A stretch of 51,014 nucleotides of DNA from Flavobacteriia bacterium. Its GTDB lineage: Bacteria; Bacteroidota; Bacteroidia; Flavobacteriales_D; Crocinitomicaceae. The translations under genes and the position numbers were made by a program. The stretch is from the NCBI GenBank assembly GCA_016178305.1, contig JACOTM010000071.1, positions 1 to 51,014 on the forward strand, in the 5' to 3' direction. Positions within the stretch are counted from its first letter, which is position 1, and every line of letters begins with the position of its first letter. Shown here in pieces: positions 15,892 through 24,394 of the stretch. The notes beneath the pieces are model-generated. The model saw nothing but the letters and a program-made list of their open reading frames with translations. It was not told where the DNA came from and did not search any database.

Positions 15892-16818
15892 TCAATTCAT
15901 ATTCAACCCTAAAATCTGCAGCATTTCTCGATCTTCTTCAACACTTTGATTGGGAGATGTCAATAGTTTTTCTCCTAAAAAAATAGAATTGGCTCCTGCT
16001 AAAAAGCATAAAGCTTGTCCTTCCGTAGAAAGTCTTTCCCGTCCTGCTGATAAACGAATGTGGCTTTGTGGGATAACTATTCTAGTGGTGGCAATGGTTC
16101 TGATTAATTCCCATACTGAAATTGAATTAACATCTTCCAGTTTTGTTCCTTCAATTGGAACAAGTGAATTGATAGGGATTGAATCAGGGGGAGGAGTCAT
16201 TTGAGCTAAAGAATGAATCATACTTAAACGGTCTTGGATAGATTCTCCCATTCCAATTATTCCACCAGAGCATAAACTCATACCAGCATTTCTTGCAATT
16301 TCTAAAGTATTGATTCGATCGTCAAATGTATGCGTACTGACGATATTAGGATAGTTTTCTTTTGAGGTTTCAATATTGTGATTGTAATAATCTAATCCTG
16401 CATCAGCCAATCGGTCAGCTTGTTCTTTCGTGATAAAACCTAAAGTACAGCAAACTTGCAAATCAAATGATTTAACAGTTCGGATCATTTCTAAAATTGT
16501 CTCAAAATCTGAAGTATTCCGAACCTCTCTCCAAGCTGCGCCTAAACAAACTCTTGAGGCACCATTTTTTTTTGCATTTTTTGCTAAAGCATATACTTCT
16601 GTAACCTCCATTAATTTATGGATTTTAACTTTCGAATTATTTTTTATAGATTGTGAACAATAAGAACAATCCTCTTTACAACCACCAGATTTGATATTGA
16701 TCAGTGTACTTGCTTGAATTTCATTCTTGTTGAAATGTTGTAAATGAACAGAATGTGCTTTGTAGATTAGTTCTAAAAGAGGCTGGTTGTAAATTTCTTC
16801 TATTTTTTCGATTTCCAT
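15892..16818 (-). CDS. bioB: Biotin synthase BioB
   Basis: BioB is a radical SAM enzyme that inserts sulfur into dethiobiotin in the last step of biotin synthesis. The 308-residue protein has the SAM cluster motif CKEDCSYC (Cys47, Cys51, Cys54), CLGAAWREV, LDYYNHNIETS, CSGGIIGMGE and the C-terminal SAGRE segment near the substrate and 2Fe-2S sites. Length is slightly short but complete. No other biotin genes are next to it. It is separated from the upstream ric gene by a terminator and has palindromic repeats directly after its stop. It is another Fe-S enzyme in a region rich in them. Confidence 0.95.
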   Translation of the reverse strand: MEIEKIEEIYNQPLLELIYKAHSVHLQHFNKNEIQASTLINIKSGGCKEDCSYCSQSIKNNSKVKIHKLMEVTEVYALAKNAKKNGASRVCLGAAWREVRNTSDFETILEMIRTVKSFDLQVCCTLGFITKEQADRLADAGLDYYNHNIETSKENYPNIVSTHTFDDRINTLEIARNAGMSLCSGGIIGMGESIQDRLSMIHSLAQMTPPPDSIPINSLVPIEGTKLEDVNSISVWELIRTIATTRIVIPQSHIRLSAGRERLSTEGQALCFLAGANSIFLGEKLLTSPNQSVEEDREMLQILGLNMN

Positions 16819-16881
16819 ATATAAAGTAAAATGTAATTGTATTTTAAGGTTGTTTTCTTGCTGTTTTTGTTGTTAAATCAA

Positions 16882-16917
16882 AAAAACGGAATACACTTTA
16901 GAGTATATCCCGTTTTT
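16882..16917 (-). terminator. Rho-independent terminator of ric
   Basis: On the minus strand a stem with AAAAACGG/CCGTTTTT ends (16882-16889 and 16910-16917), an inner AT-rich extension with one bulge, and a trailing T-run lies 38 bases after the ric stop. It separates ric from bioB. Confidence 0.75.
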
Positions 16918-16954
16918 CATTCAATTTAAAAAACTATATTCGGTTAGACTAGGT

Positions 16955-17704
16955 TTAGACATTAAACAAATTGTTTTCTATTTCGATTGCTTTTTTGAAT
17001 AATATGTTGTTTTCTAAATGAATATGATGATGAAGGTCTTCTTCAAATTCTGCTAATTTTGAAAATAATACTCTATAAGTAGCACAAGCATGTTCAGGAG
17101 GTGTGAAATTATTTGAAAGCTCTTTTGCTTTTTCCATACTGTTTCCTGCTGAAATATGCTCCATTTCCATCATTTTTATTGGGTTTTGAATAGTTCCAAA
17201 TCCTGGTCTCTCTACAGTTAAACCTAATTTATTCGCTTCATTTAATTGTTTGATGTAAGGAAAAAGAATCATTTCCTCTTTTGGCATGTGCATCGTTAAT
17301 TCTTCGGCAACTTCACTGAAATATTTACTAATTTCATGTAATTCAGGATTATGATCCCCATGAACTCTACATACTTTATTCATGAACTCATACATTACTG
17401 GAATCGATTGTGTAACGTAATGATGGTGAACATCGACAATATGATTAGCCAAATCACTTAAATCCCAAGTGTTGAAATCAATCGTAGTATCTTTAATTTG
17501 AGTATCTATTTCAGCTAATTCAGCTTTTAATTGAACGGCATCTATATTTTTTTTAGCACATGCCTCATCTATTGAAACGTTTCCTCTACAACAAAAATCG
17601 ATACCATGTCTTTTGAATACTTCTGCTTTTCTAAAATCTTGTGCGACTAATTCGCCAATTGTGTAATCAGAAATATTTTTCTCTATTGCTATATTGTTTT
17701 CCAT
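16955..17704 (-). CDS. ric: Iron-sulfur cluster repair di-iron protein Ric (ScdA/YtfE)
   Basis: Ric repairs Fe-S clusters damaged by nitric oxide or oxidants. The protein (249 residues from MENN) has an N-terminal ScdA_N domain with DFCCRG (Cys38-Cys39) and a hemerythrin-like domain with the di-iron histidines and glutamates in HHHYVTQS, HGDHNPELHE, HMPKEEMILFPYI, EHISAGN and HHHIHLENNILF. I placed the start at 17704 because a strong minus-strand promoter lies at 17722-17753; the longer frame from 17752 would begin inside it. A dyad like that of the nadA promoter overlaps this promoter. It is a single-gene unit, divergent from nrdD. Confidence 0.94.
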   Translation of the reverse strand: MENNIAIEKNISDYTIGELVAQDFRKAEVFKRHGIDFCCRGNVSIDEACAKKNIDAVQLKAELAEIDTQIKDTTIDFNTWDLSDLANHIVDVHHHYVTQSIPVMYEFMNKVCRVHGDHNPELHEISKYFSEVAEELTMHMPKEEMILFPYIKQLNEANKLGLTVERPGFGTIQNPIKMMEMEHISAGNSMEKAKELSNNFTPPEHACATYRVLFSKLAEFEEDLHHHIHLENNILFKKAIEIENNLFNV

Positions 17705-17721
17705 GACATTTATTTTTTCTA

Positions 17722-17753
17722 CAAATATAAAGATAAAAATAATAAAGGACAAA
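17722..17753 (-). promoter_or_regulatory. ric promoter
   Basis: On the minus strand TTTG (17753-17750) is followed after 20 bases by TATATTTG (17729-17722), a full match to the Bacteroidota TTTG/TAnnTTTG promoter pattern. It lies 18 bases before the ric ATG and fixes the start codon. Confidence 0.75.
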
Positions 17754-17766
17754 ATTATCTTTTATT
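17741..17766. promoter_or_regulatory. Putative Rrf2-type dyad operator of ric
   Basis: AATAAAGGA (17741-17749) and TCTTTTATT (17758-17766) form an inverted repeat with 8 of 9 positions complementary and an 8-base spacer. It covers the -33 element. It is the best of three related dyads in this region. Confidence 0.55.
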
Positions 17767-17921
17767 GTTTCACCTTTGAAAAATTTATATCTTTCATGAA
17801 TACTGGTTTTTGATTACTATTTGATTGTTTTTATGTATTTGTAATACAGTTAATTAACAGTTTGTGTTTGTGTGTTGATAAATTTTGTTTTAAAATTTTC
17901 AACAGAATTTTGTTAGCAACT

Positions 17922-17947
17922 AATTAAAGATAAATTAGTCTTTTAAT
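17922..17947. promoter_or_regulatory. Putative Rrf2-type dyad operator of nrdD
   Basis: AATTAAAGA (17922-17930) faces TCTTTTAAT (17939-17947) across 8 bases, with 7 of 9 positions complementary. Its centre is about 25 bases before the nrdD -7 box, the same geometry as at ric and nadA. The left half is weaker than the others. Confidence 0.4.
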
Positions 17948-17957
17948 AGAGAACTTT

Positions 17958-17974
17958 AATACTTTTGAAGTATT
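17958..17974 (+). promoter_or_regulatory. nrdD -7 box within a small palindrome
   Basis: TACTTTTG at 17960-17967 fits TAnnTTTG. It is embedded in AATACTT/AAGTATT (17958-17964 and 17968-17974), a perfect 7-base inverted repeat with 3 bases between, which might be a second regulator site. Confidence 0.5.
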
Positions 17975-18016
17975 CAAATAACCACTTCAAATTGCTAATT
18001 GAAAATAATTTACTGT

Positions 18017-20116
18017 ATGGAAAAATTTGTAATTAAAAGAAATGGCGAGTATAAATTGTTGGAAGACTACAAGATTAAACAAGCGATTGAAAAAGGATTC
18101 TTAAGTGTAGGGAAGGAGTATAACGATGCTATTTTCTCAAATGTAATCACTTGTTTAGAAGAAAAAGATGTTTGGTCTGTAGAAGAAATACAAGATGTTA
18201 TCGAAAAAGAATTTTTTGTTACAAATGATTTTGATGTAATGCGATCTTTTATGTTGTATCGTCATACTCGTAAATTGCAGCGGGAAAACAGTAAGGGGTT
18301 AGTCGATGATACAACGTATGTTAATAGTACACAAACAATAGAAGAATATATTAGTCAAACAGATTGGAGAATAAATGCAAATGCAAATACTTCTTATTCC
18401 AATGCTGGATTGGTAAATAATGTTGCAGGTAAAATTATCGCAAATTATTGGTTGGATAAAGTTTACAATAAAGAAGAAGGGGTGGCACATCGTAACGGTG
18501 ATATTCATATTCATGATTTGGATTGTTTGACTGGATATTGTGCGGGTTGGAGTTTACGCGTTCTTTTAAATGATGGTTTTAATGGTGTGAGAGGTCGTGT
18601 TGAGAGCAAAGCTCCAAGTCATTTCAGAGAGGCATTAGGGCAAATGGCTAATTTTTTAGGGATTTTACAAAGTGAATGGGCAGGAGCTCAAGCTTTTAGT
18701 TCTTTTGACACCTATTTAGCTCCTTATGTTTTTAAAGATAATTTAACCTATGAAGAAGTTTTTAAAGCTGTTAAAAGTTTTGTGTATAATTTGAACGTTC
18801 CAGCAAGATGGGGGCAATCACCCTTTACAAATATTACGATTGATTGGGTTCCTCCTTCAGATTTGAAAGACCAAAATCCAACGCGTAATGACAACCATTT
18901 GTTCAAAGGAATATCAAAATTGAATATTTTAGAAAGAGCAAAAGAACGAGGTGTTGAGTCTATTGAAGAGTTGTGTTACAAGCATTTTCAACCAGAAATG
19001 AACATGATTAACAAAGCATATTATACGGTTATGACTGAAGGAGATGCTAATGGACAACCTTTCACGTTTCCAATTCCAACTGTAAATATCACTGAAGACT
19101 TTGATTGGCATGGAGAAAATACAGATTTGTTATTTGAAAATACAGCCAAAATAGGATCTTCATATTTTCAAAATTTCATCGGAAGTCAATTTGTAATGGA
19201 TGAAAATGGACATCGCGTGGAAAATCCGTTGGCTTACAAACCAAATGCTGTTAGGAGTATGTGTTGTCGCTTGCAATTGGATTTACGCGAATTATTGAAA
19301 CGTGGTAATGGTCTTTTTGGAAGTGCTGAAATGACAGGAAGTATTGGTGTTGTGACAATTAATATGGCTCGATTAGGGTATATTTATAAAGGAAACAAAA
19401 AAGAATTATTGAAACGATTGGATAACTTATTAGAAATTTCTAAATCAACATTAGAGAAAAAAAGAGTTTTCATCCAAGATATGTATGATCGGGGATTATA
19501 TCCTTATACAAAAAGATATTTACAACATTTTAGAAATCATTTTTCCACAATTGGAGTGAATGGAATTAATGAAATGATTCGAAATTATTCAAATGATGAT
19601 TTTGATGTATCTTCTGAAGAAGGAATCGATTTTGCAAATGAAATATTGGATTTGATTCGTTTGAGAATGAAAGAATTTCAAGAACAAACGGGGAATTTAT
19701 ACAATTTGGAAGCAACTCCTGCAGAAGGAACAACTTATCGTTTTGCAAAAGAGGATAAAAAACGTTTCAATGATATTATTCAAGCAGGTTTTGGTGATAA
19801 TGTTTATTATACTAACAGTTCGCAATTACCTGTAGATTACACTGAAGATCCTTTTGAAGCCTTACAATTACAGGACGAATTACAATGTAAATATACTGGA
19901 GGAACAGTTTTGCATTTGTATATGAATGAAAAGATTAGCTCTCCTGAAGCTTGTAGAAACATGGTGAAAAAAGTAGTCTCAAATTTCAGATTACCTTACA
20001 TTACAATTACCCCTATTTTTAGTGTTTGTCCTGTTCACGGCTATCTTTCAGGCGATCATGAATATTGTCCAAAATGTGATGATGTTTTGTATGAAGGATT
20101 GAAAAAAAAAGAATAA
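18017..20116 (+). CDS. nrdD: Anaerobic (class III) ribonucleotide reductase, catalytic part without glycyl-radical domain
   Basis: NrdD reduces ribonucleoside triphosphates without oxygen. The 699-residue product starts with an ATP-cone (MEKFVIKRNGEYKLLEDYKI to about 90), continues with the ten-stranded barrel including CAGWSLRVLLNDGF and MCCRLQLDL, and ends with a zinc site (CPVHGYL..CPKC) and then stops at EGLKKKE. In known NrdD proteins the glycyl-radical loop follows this zinc site in the same chain; here it is encoded by the next gene. I chose ATG 18017; the TTG at 17999 would add six residues. The order nrdD, radical gene, nrdG implies one operon. Confidence 0.93.
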   Translation: MEKFVIKRNGEYKLLEDYKIKQAIEKGFLSVGKEYNDAIFSNVITCLEEKDVWSVEEIQDVIEKEFFVTNDFDVMRSFMLYRHTRKLQRENSKGLVDDTTYVNSTQTIEEYISQTDWRINANANTSYSNAGLVNNVAGKIIANYWLDKVYNKEEGVAHRNGDIHIHDLDCLTGYCAGWSLRVLLNDGFNGVRGRVESKAPSHFREALGQMANFLGILQSEWAGAQAFSSFDTYLAPYVFKDNLTYEEVFKAVKSFVYNLNVPARWGQSPFTNITIDWVPPSDLKDQNPTRNDNHLFKGISKLNILERAKERGVESIEELCYKHFQPEMNMINKAYYTVMTEGDANGQPFTFPIPTVNITEDFDWHGENTDLLFENTAKIGSSYFQNFIGSQFVMDENGHRVENPLAYKPNAVRSMCCRLQLDLRELLKRGNGLFGSAEMTGSIGVVTINMARLGYIYKGNKKELLKRLDNLLEISKSTLEKKRVFIQDMYDRGLYPYTKRYLQHFRNHFSTIGVNGINEMIRNYSNDDFDVSSEEGIDFANEILDLIRLRMKEFQEQTGNLYNLEATPAEGTTYRFAKEDKKRFNDIIQAGFGDNVYYTNSSQLPVDYTEDPFEALQLQDELQCKYTGGTVLHLYMNEKISSPEACRNMVKKVVSNFRLPYITITPIFSVCPVHGYLSGDHEYCPKCDDVLYEGLKKKE

Positions 20117-20174
20117 ACACTTTGAAAACAGCAGAATAAAAAAGTATTGAAAATAAAACAAACAATTTAACAAA

Positions 20175-20354
20175 ATGAGCGATATGAAATTAAAAGAACA
20201 AGCATTGGAATTAAAATTAGACAATTCGTTGAGAACAAAATGTTTAGTTTACACACGTGTAATGGGATATCATCGCCCTGTAGAAAGCTTTAATATAGGA
20301 AAAAAAGGAGAACATAAGCAACGAAAACATTTTAAAGAAAATTGTGGCTGTTAG
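20175..20354 (+). CDS. Separate glycyl-radical subunit of class III ribonucleotide reductase
   Basis: This 59-residue ORF carries YTRVMGYHRPVESFN, the glycyl-radical loop normally found at the C-terminus of NrdD (R-V-x-G-Y-x-R-P-V), with Gly31 as the predicted radical residue, then GKKGEHKQRKHF, the matching terminal segment. It ends NCGC. It has its own short helical N-terminus and lies 58 bases after the nrdD stop in a different frame, so it is not a simple read-through. Its last 11 bases overlap the GTG start of nrdG, the activase that would make its radical. It likely docks onto NrdD as a small subunit. Confidence 0.88.
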   Translation: MSDMKLKEQALELKLDNSLRTKCLVYTRVMGYHRPVESFNIGKKGEHKQRKHFKENCGC

Positions 20355-21024
20355 TCCGATATATGGAATAACTCCTTTTTCATTACTTGATTATAAGGAT
20401 TATACATCATGTATTATATGGTTTGCTAGATGTAATATGAAATGCTTATACTGTTATAATCCAGAGATCGTATTTGGAAAAGGAGTTTATGAATATCAAT
20501 ACGCATTAGATTTTTTAGAGAAAAGAAAAGGATTGTTGGACGGGGTAGTGTTGAGCGGAGGAGAATGTACCGTCCATACAAACTTTTACCAATTTGTTGA
20601 AGATATAAAATCAAAAGGATTTAAGGTGAAAATTGATACGAATGGATTACGACCTTTTACAATTGATCGGTTGATTACGAATGACTTGGTTGATTTTATT
20701 TCTTTAGATTTCAAAACACATAAAGATGATTTTTACGATTTGACGGGCTCTCAAATTTTTGAACAATTTGAAAGAACTTTAGAGATTTTATTAGAAAGTC
20801 AGATTTTATTTGAAGTACGAACAACGATTCATTCAGAATTAATTCGACCGAGAGATTTTGAAAAAATGCTTCGATTTTTAGAACAAAAAGGATATAAGCA
20901 AACTTATTATTTACAACCATTTCGAAATGGAGTTGGTACAGTAGCCGAATTGCCTCCTTCCGTAATTTCGGATGAATTAAAACAAATGAAATCGGATGAT
21001 TTTGAAATAATTTGGAGAAATTAA
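20344..21024 (+). CDS. nrdG: Radical SAM activase NrdG for anaerobic ribonucleotide reductase
   Basis: The 226-residue protein carries the radical SAM motif ARCNMKCLYC (Cys30, Cys34, Cys37) close to the N-terminus, a glycine-rich LSGGECT segment for SAM binding and a partial barrel, as in NrdG-type activases. These abstract hydrogen from the radical glycine of NrdD. The start is a GTG at 20344 that lies within the end of the 59-residue radical subunit gene; no better start is present between the stop at 20354 and the Cys motif. The overlap suggests coupled synthesis of activase and its target. Confidence 0.9.
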   Translation: MAVSPIYGITPFSLLDYKDYTSCIIWFARCNMKCLYCYNPEIVFGKGVYEYQYALDFLEKRKGLLDGVVLSGGECTVHTNFYQFVEDIKSKGFKVKIDTNGLRPFTIDRLITNDLVDFISLDFKTHKDDFYDLTGSQIFEQFERTLEILLESQILFEVRTTIHSELIRPRDFEKMLRFLEQKGYKQTYYLQPFRNGVGTVAELPPSVISDELKQMKSDDFEIIWRN

Positions 21025-21058
21025 TGAGATGTCAACGTTATTTTAAACGATTTTTTTT

Positions 21059-21898
21059 ATGAGCGAAAAAAAAAGACAACAAATAGATGTTGAAGAAGTA
21101 ATCAAACAAAAGAATCCTAAATTATTAAAAGTCTTACCGAGATTTGTGATAAATTATATTAAAAAAATCATTCACCAACGTGAAATGAACCAATTATTGG
21201 ATGAAACTGAGTTTGATTTTGAATTGGATTTTATAAGAAAAGCGTTAATTCATTTTCAATTTAATATAGAAAGTAAAGGATTGGAAAATATTCCTGAAAA
21301 GGGGAGTTGCATTATTGTATGTAATCATCCATTAGGAGGATTAGATGGAATTGCAGTAATGAATGAAGTGGGTAAAGTTCGATCAGATATGAAAGCTTTG
21401 GTTAATGATATTTTGATGAATTTAAAAAATTTAAGCACTCTTCTAATACCGATTAATAAACAAGGAAAAAATACGATTGAAAATAGTAAACGAATTAATA
21501 ATGCCTATTTATCAGATGAATGTTTGATTTTATTCCCAGCAGGTTTAGTTTCTCGCAAACAAAAAGGATGTGTTAAAGATTTGGAATGGCAAAAAAGTTT
21601 TATCACAAAAGCAATTAAATTTAAGCAAGACATTATTCCTGTTTTTGTAGATGCACAAAACAGTAAATTCTTTTACAATTTAGCATTGTTACGAAAAAAA
21701 ATAGGGTTAAAAGTTAATTTAGAAATGTTTTTCTTGGTCGATGAAGTTTATAAACAAAAAGGTAAAACCATTCGAATAACTTTTGGAAAACCAATTTCAT
21801 TTACTCAATTTTCAACTGAAAAAACACATTTAGAATGGGCTGAAGAAATGAAAAAACATGTTTATACTTTAGCTATTAATTCAGAGAAAGTATGGTGA
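21059..21898 (+). CDS. Lysophospholipid-type acyltransferase
   Basis: This 279-residue protein has a PlsC-like acyltransferase core: CNHPLGGLDGIAV near residue 90 is the His/Asp catalytic motif and LFPAGLVSRK near 160 the substrate-binding block III. The spacing is HxxxxxD rather than the classical HxxxxD, seen in a related subgroup that includes ornithine-lipid type enzymes; I cannot tell which acceptor it uses. The N-terminus is charged (EVIKQKNPKLLKVLPRFVINYI) and probably membrane-associated. It overlaps the next acyltransferase by 7 bases, so two acyl transfers to one lipid are plausible. Confidence 0.8.
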   Translation: MSEKKRQQIDVEEVIKQKNPKLLKVLPRFVINYIKKIIHQREMNQLLDETEFDFELDFIRKALIHFQFNIESKGLENIPEKGSCIIVCNHPLGGLDGIAVMNEVGKVRSDMKALVNDILMNLKNLSTLLIPINKQGKNTIENSKRINNAYLSDECLILFPAGLVSRKQKGCVKDLEWQKSFITKAIKFKQDIIPVFVDAQNSKFFYNLALLRKKIGLKVNLEMFFLVDEVYKQKGKTIRITFGKPISFTQFSTEKTHLEWAEEMKKHVYTLAINSEKVW

Positions 21899-22620
21899 TT
21901 TTCAGAAGTATTTATAAAATTTATTATTTAATTGTATTTGCCTTTTCGCTGGTGATTACTTATCCAATCATGCGTTTTTTGCTTTCAAAACCACGTTATT
22001 TTCCAATGGCATTTAAAGTTATGAAAATTCATGCATTTCTTTTATTAGTCTTTGCTGGTGCGAGATTAAAAGTTGATGGAAAAGAAAATATTCCAAAATC
22101 CGGAGCATATATTATTTGCCCCAATCATACTTCATTTATTGACATCTTTTGTATTTACACCGTTTTTAAAGATTATTTTGTTTTTACGGGAAAAAAAGAA
22201 ATTGAAAAATGGCCCTTGTTCCATATTTACTACACTTCAGGTATGAATATTTTGGTGGATCGTGAAAATAATGACGGAAATTTTCAATCTTTCAAACGAA
22301 TGTCGCAAGTTTTAGCAGAAGGAAAACCTTTGGCAATTTTCCCAGAAGGGACGATTTCTAAAAAAGCACCCCAATTAGAACCTTTTAAAACAGGTGCTTT
22401 TACATTAGCGATTCAACGTCAAGTTCCTATTTTACCAATTTCATTTGTTACCAATTGGAAAATATTACAAAGAGGAACCTTTTTTAAAGCTAAATGTGGA
22501 CCTGGAATTGCTCGGATGATAATTCATCCCCCCATTCTTACTACAGGAATGAAAAAATCAGAAAGTTTAGCATTGCAAGAAAAGATTGAAAATTGTATTC
22601 AGCAAAGTTTAATCCAATGA
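21892..22620 (+). CDS. 1-acylglycerol-3-phosphate-type acyltransferase (PlsC family)
   Basis: The 242-residue protein has an N-terminal membrane helix pair and the PlsC motifs CPNHTSFIDIF (HxxxxD), ILVDREN, and FPEGTIS for phosphate binding. The family acylates the sn-2 position of lysophosphatidate at the cytoplasmic membrane, or a similar lyso-lipid. Its start overlaps the upstream acyltransferase stop by seven bases. Whether it is the main PlsC or works with its neighbour on another lipid cannot be seen. Confidence 0.88.
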   Translation: MVIFRSIYKIYYLIVFAFSLVITYPIMRFLLSKPRYFPMAFKVMKIHAFLLLVFAGARLKVDGKENIPKSGAYIICPNHTSFIDIFCIYTVFKDYFVFTGKKEIEKWPLFHIYYTSGMNILVDRENNDGNFQSFKRMSQVLAEGKPLAIFPEGTISKKAPQLEPFKTGAFTLAIQRQVPILPISFVTNWKILQRGTFFKAKCGPGIARMIIHPPILTTGMKKSESLALQEKIENCIQQSLIQ

Positions 22621-22672
22621 TTTGTGTGATTTTAATCATAAATAGTTCGGAATTAGCAGTCTAATTTTGTAA

Positions 22673-24382
22673 ATGTGTCAGTTTTTTCGACTGAAACGAA
22701 TTTATGGAATAGGTGGAGATTTTGCAGTTAATTTAATTAAAGCATTTGAAAAGAATTTCGATTTATTACCTGCAAGTAATGAAATGCACGCATCTTTTTC
22801 TGCATGTGCCCAAGCGGAAATTGAAAGTTTAGGTTGCTGTTTGACTACTTATACCGTTGGAAGTTTACCTTGTATTAGCGCTGCTGCATTAGCGAAAAGT
22901 GAAAAATTACCAGTTATATTTGTTTCAGGTGCTCCAGGAGAAAATGAAATTGGGAATACAGCGATTCACCACACTGTTACTTCTGCTTCTTCATGGAATA
23001 TTGATTACGATGCAAGTTTAAATAGTTTCAGAGGATTAGGTATTCGAGCAGAACGTTTGCAAGGACAGAGAAATCTAGGTCAGCCAGATTTAGCTGGAGA
23101 ACAGTTTTTTGAATTGATTTTACATGCTTATACCTATAATGAACCTGTGTTTATTGAAATTCCTAGAGATTTAATTTTTATGAAAACACAATCGTTAAAA
23201 TTACCTGAAAAGATAGAAGACATTGTGATTAATAGAATTTCTTACAATTCTACAGATGTATTGGTTGAAGAAATAAGTTATAGATTAAAGAATTGTAAAA
23301 AGCCGGTATTGTACTTCGGTGGAGCATTAAAATTAAATGTGAAATTAAAAAAAATAGTACTCCAATTTTGTGAAAAAAATGCGATTCCTTTTATCTCAAG
23401 TTGGTTTGGAAAAGGAATATTGGATGATTTTCATTCCTTAAGTTTAGGAGCTTACAATGGGGTGTTCACAGAACAAAAAAGTCGAAAATATTTTGAAAAT
23501 GAGGTCGATTATATTCTTGAAATAGCAACAAGTATTTATAAAATGGATGCCAATTCAGCTTTCGGAACGGGTACGCATATTCTTGAAGGATTTGAAAATA
23601 AAACAGTCTTGAATGGTACTTCAAAATTACAAGTAGATTTAATCGCCATTTTTGAAAAGTTGATTGAAGTTAATTTTGAAATGTTTGATTTTATTCCAGA
23701 AATAAATATTGAAGATGAACTTTCTTTGGATACCAGAATTGACTTTCACAATTTGACACGTGTATTGAATGAAATCCAAACGAAAAGCTCTAAGCCATTT
23801 ATATACCTTCCAGAAGTTGGAAATTCTTATTTTGCGAGTTATAGTTTAAAAATAAAAAATACTTCAATCGCTAGAGGATGGCTTTGCAATGCTTGGTATG
23901 GAGCAATGGGAACTTCGATGCCTTATGCAAGAGCTGTTTGTGAAGTTTTAAAAGAGAAGCAAGCAGATGATGTCGCGATAGTAATTACAGGTGATGGTGG
24001 CTTCCATTTTCAATTGAATGAATTAATTCATTTTATGAAAAATAATTTGAACGTTGTTATCTTGTATATGAGAAACAACATCTTTCATTTAGGTAAAAAT
24101 AGCGAATCTAAAATTTACAGTTGCTCATCTCCAGAGTTTGATATTCAAAAGTTAATAGAAAGTTATGGAGGAATAGTATATAAATGTTCTTTGAAAAAGG
24201 ATTTTCAATTTTGTTTAACAGAAACAATAAATTTAAACAAAGGAATTACATTAATTGAGATTCCTGTTGATCCAAAGGAGGAATTTCAATGTAGAGAAAT
24301 ACAATTGTTAAACACCTATATTGGTGCGAAAAATGGTGTCGAAAAAGCTGTTGCAGCTTGGAATAATATTATAAATGAATAA
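22673..24382 (+). CDS. ThDP-dependent 2-keto acid decarboxylase with shortened N-terminus
   Basis: This 569-residue protein matches pyruvate/indolepyruvate decarboxylase-like enzymes: the activating glutamate in ASNEMHASF, the paired histidines in TAIHHTVTS, and the ThDP/Mg motif ITGDGGFHFQ..NN. The start is unusual. A stop codon sits directly before the ATG, and the chain opens with FFRLKRIYGIGGDFAVNL, while relatives read RL..YG, about six more residues, then GxPGDF. The first strand of the PYR domain therefore seems deleted in frame. It may be inactive, or the family may differ. The thioredoxin-like gene follows after 12 bases. Confidence 0.8.
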   Translation: MCQFFRLKRIYGIGGDFAVNLIKAFEKNFDLLPASNEMHASFSACAQAEIESLGCCLTTYTVGSLPCISAAALAKSEKLPVIFVSGAPGENEIGNTAIHHTVTSASSWNIDYDASLNSFRGLGIRAERLQGQRNLGQPDLAGEQFFELILHAYTYNEPVFIEIPRDLIFMKTQSLKLPEKIEDIVINRISYNSTDVLVEEISYRLKNCKKPVLYFGGALKLNVKLKKIVLQFCEKNAIPFISSWFGKGILDDFHSLSLGAYNGVFTEQKSRKYFENEVDYILEIATSIYKMDANSAFGTGTHILEGFENKTVLNGTSKLQVDLIAIFEKLIEVNFEMFDFIPEINIEDELSLDTRIDFHNLTRVLNEIQTKSSKPFIYLPEVGNSYFASYSLKIKNTSIARGWLCNAWYGAMGTSMPYARAVCEVLKEKQADDVAIVITGDGGFHFQLNELIHFMKNNLNVVILYMRNNIFHLGKNSESKIYSCSSPEFDIQKLIESYGGIVYKCSLKKDFQFCLTETINLNKGITLIEIPVDPKEEFQCREIQLLNTYIGAKNGVEKAVAAWNNIINE

Positions 24383-24394
24383 AATATTAGAGTT

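Larger units (their letters stand above)
17705..18016. promoter_or_regulatory. Intergenic control region between ric and nrdD
   Basis: This 312-base gap has no gene. It holds the ric promoter and dyad on the left (17722-17766), an AT-rich middle, and the nrdD dyad and -7 box on the right (17922-17967). Both promoters fire outward. Confidence 0.7.

Noticed and set aside
17705-17752. Longer Ric N-terminus starting MSFIIFIF
   Set aside because: The start would lie inside the ric promoter, and the hydrophobic addition is not a Ric feature.
20117-20174. nrdD disrupted by a frameshift
   Set aside because: The gap contains stops in several frames and no NrdD-like sequence; the downstream ORF has its own start and N-terminus. 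A real split fits better.
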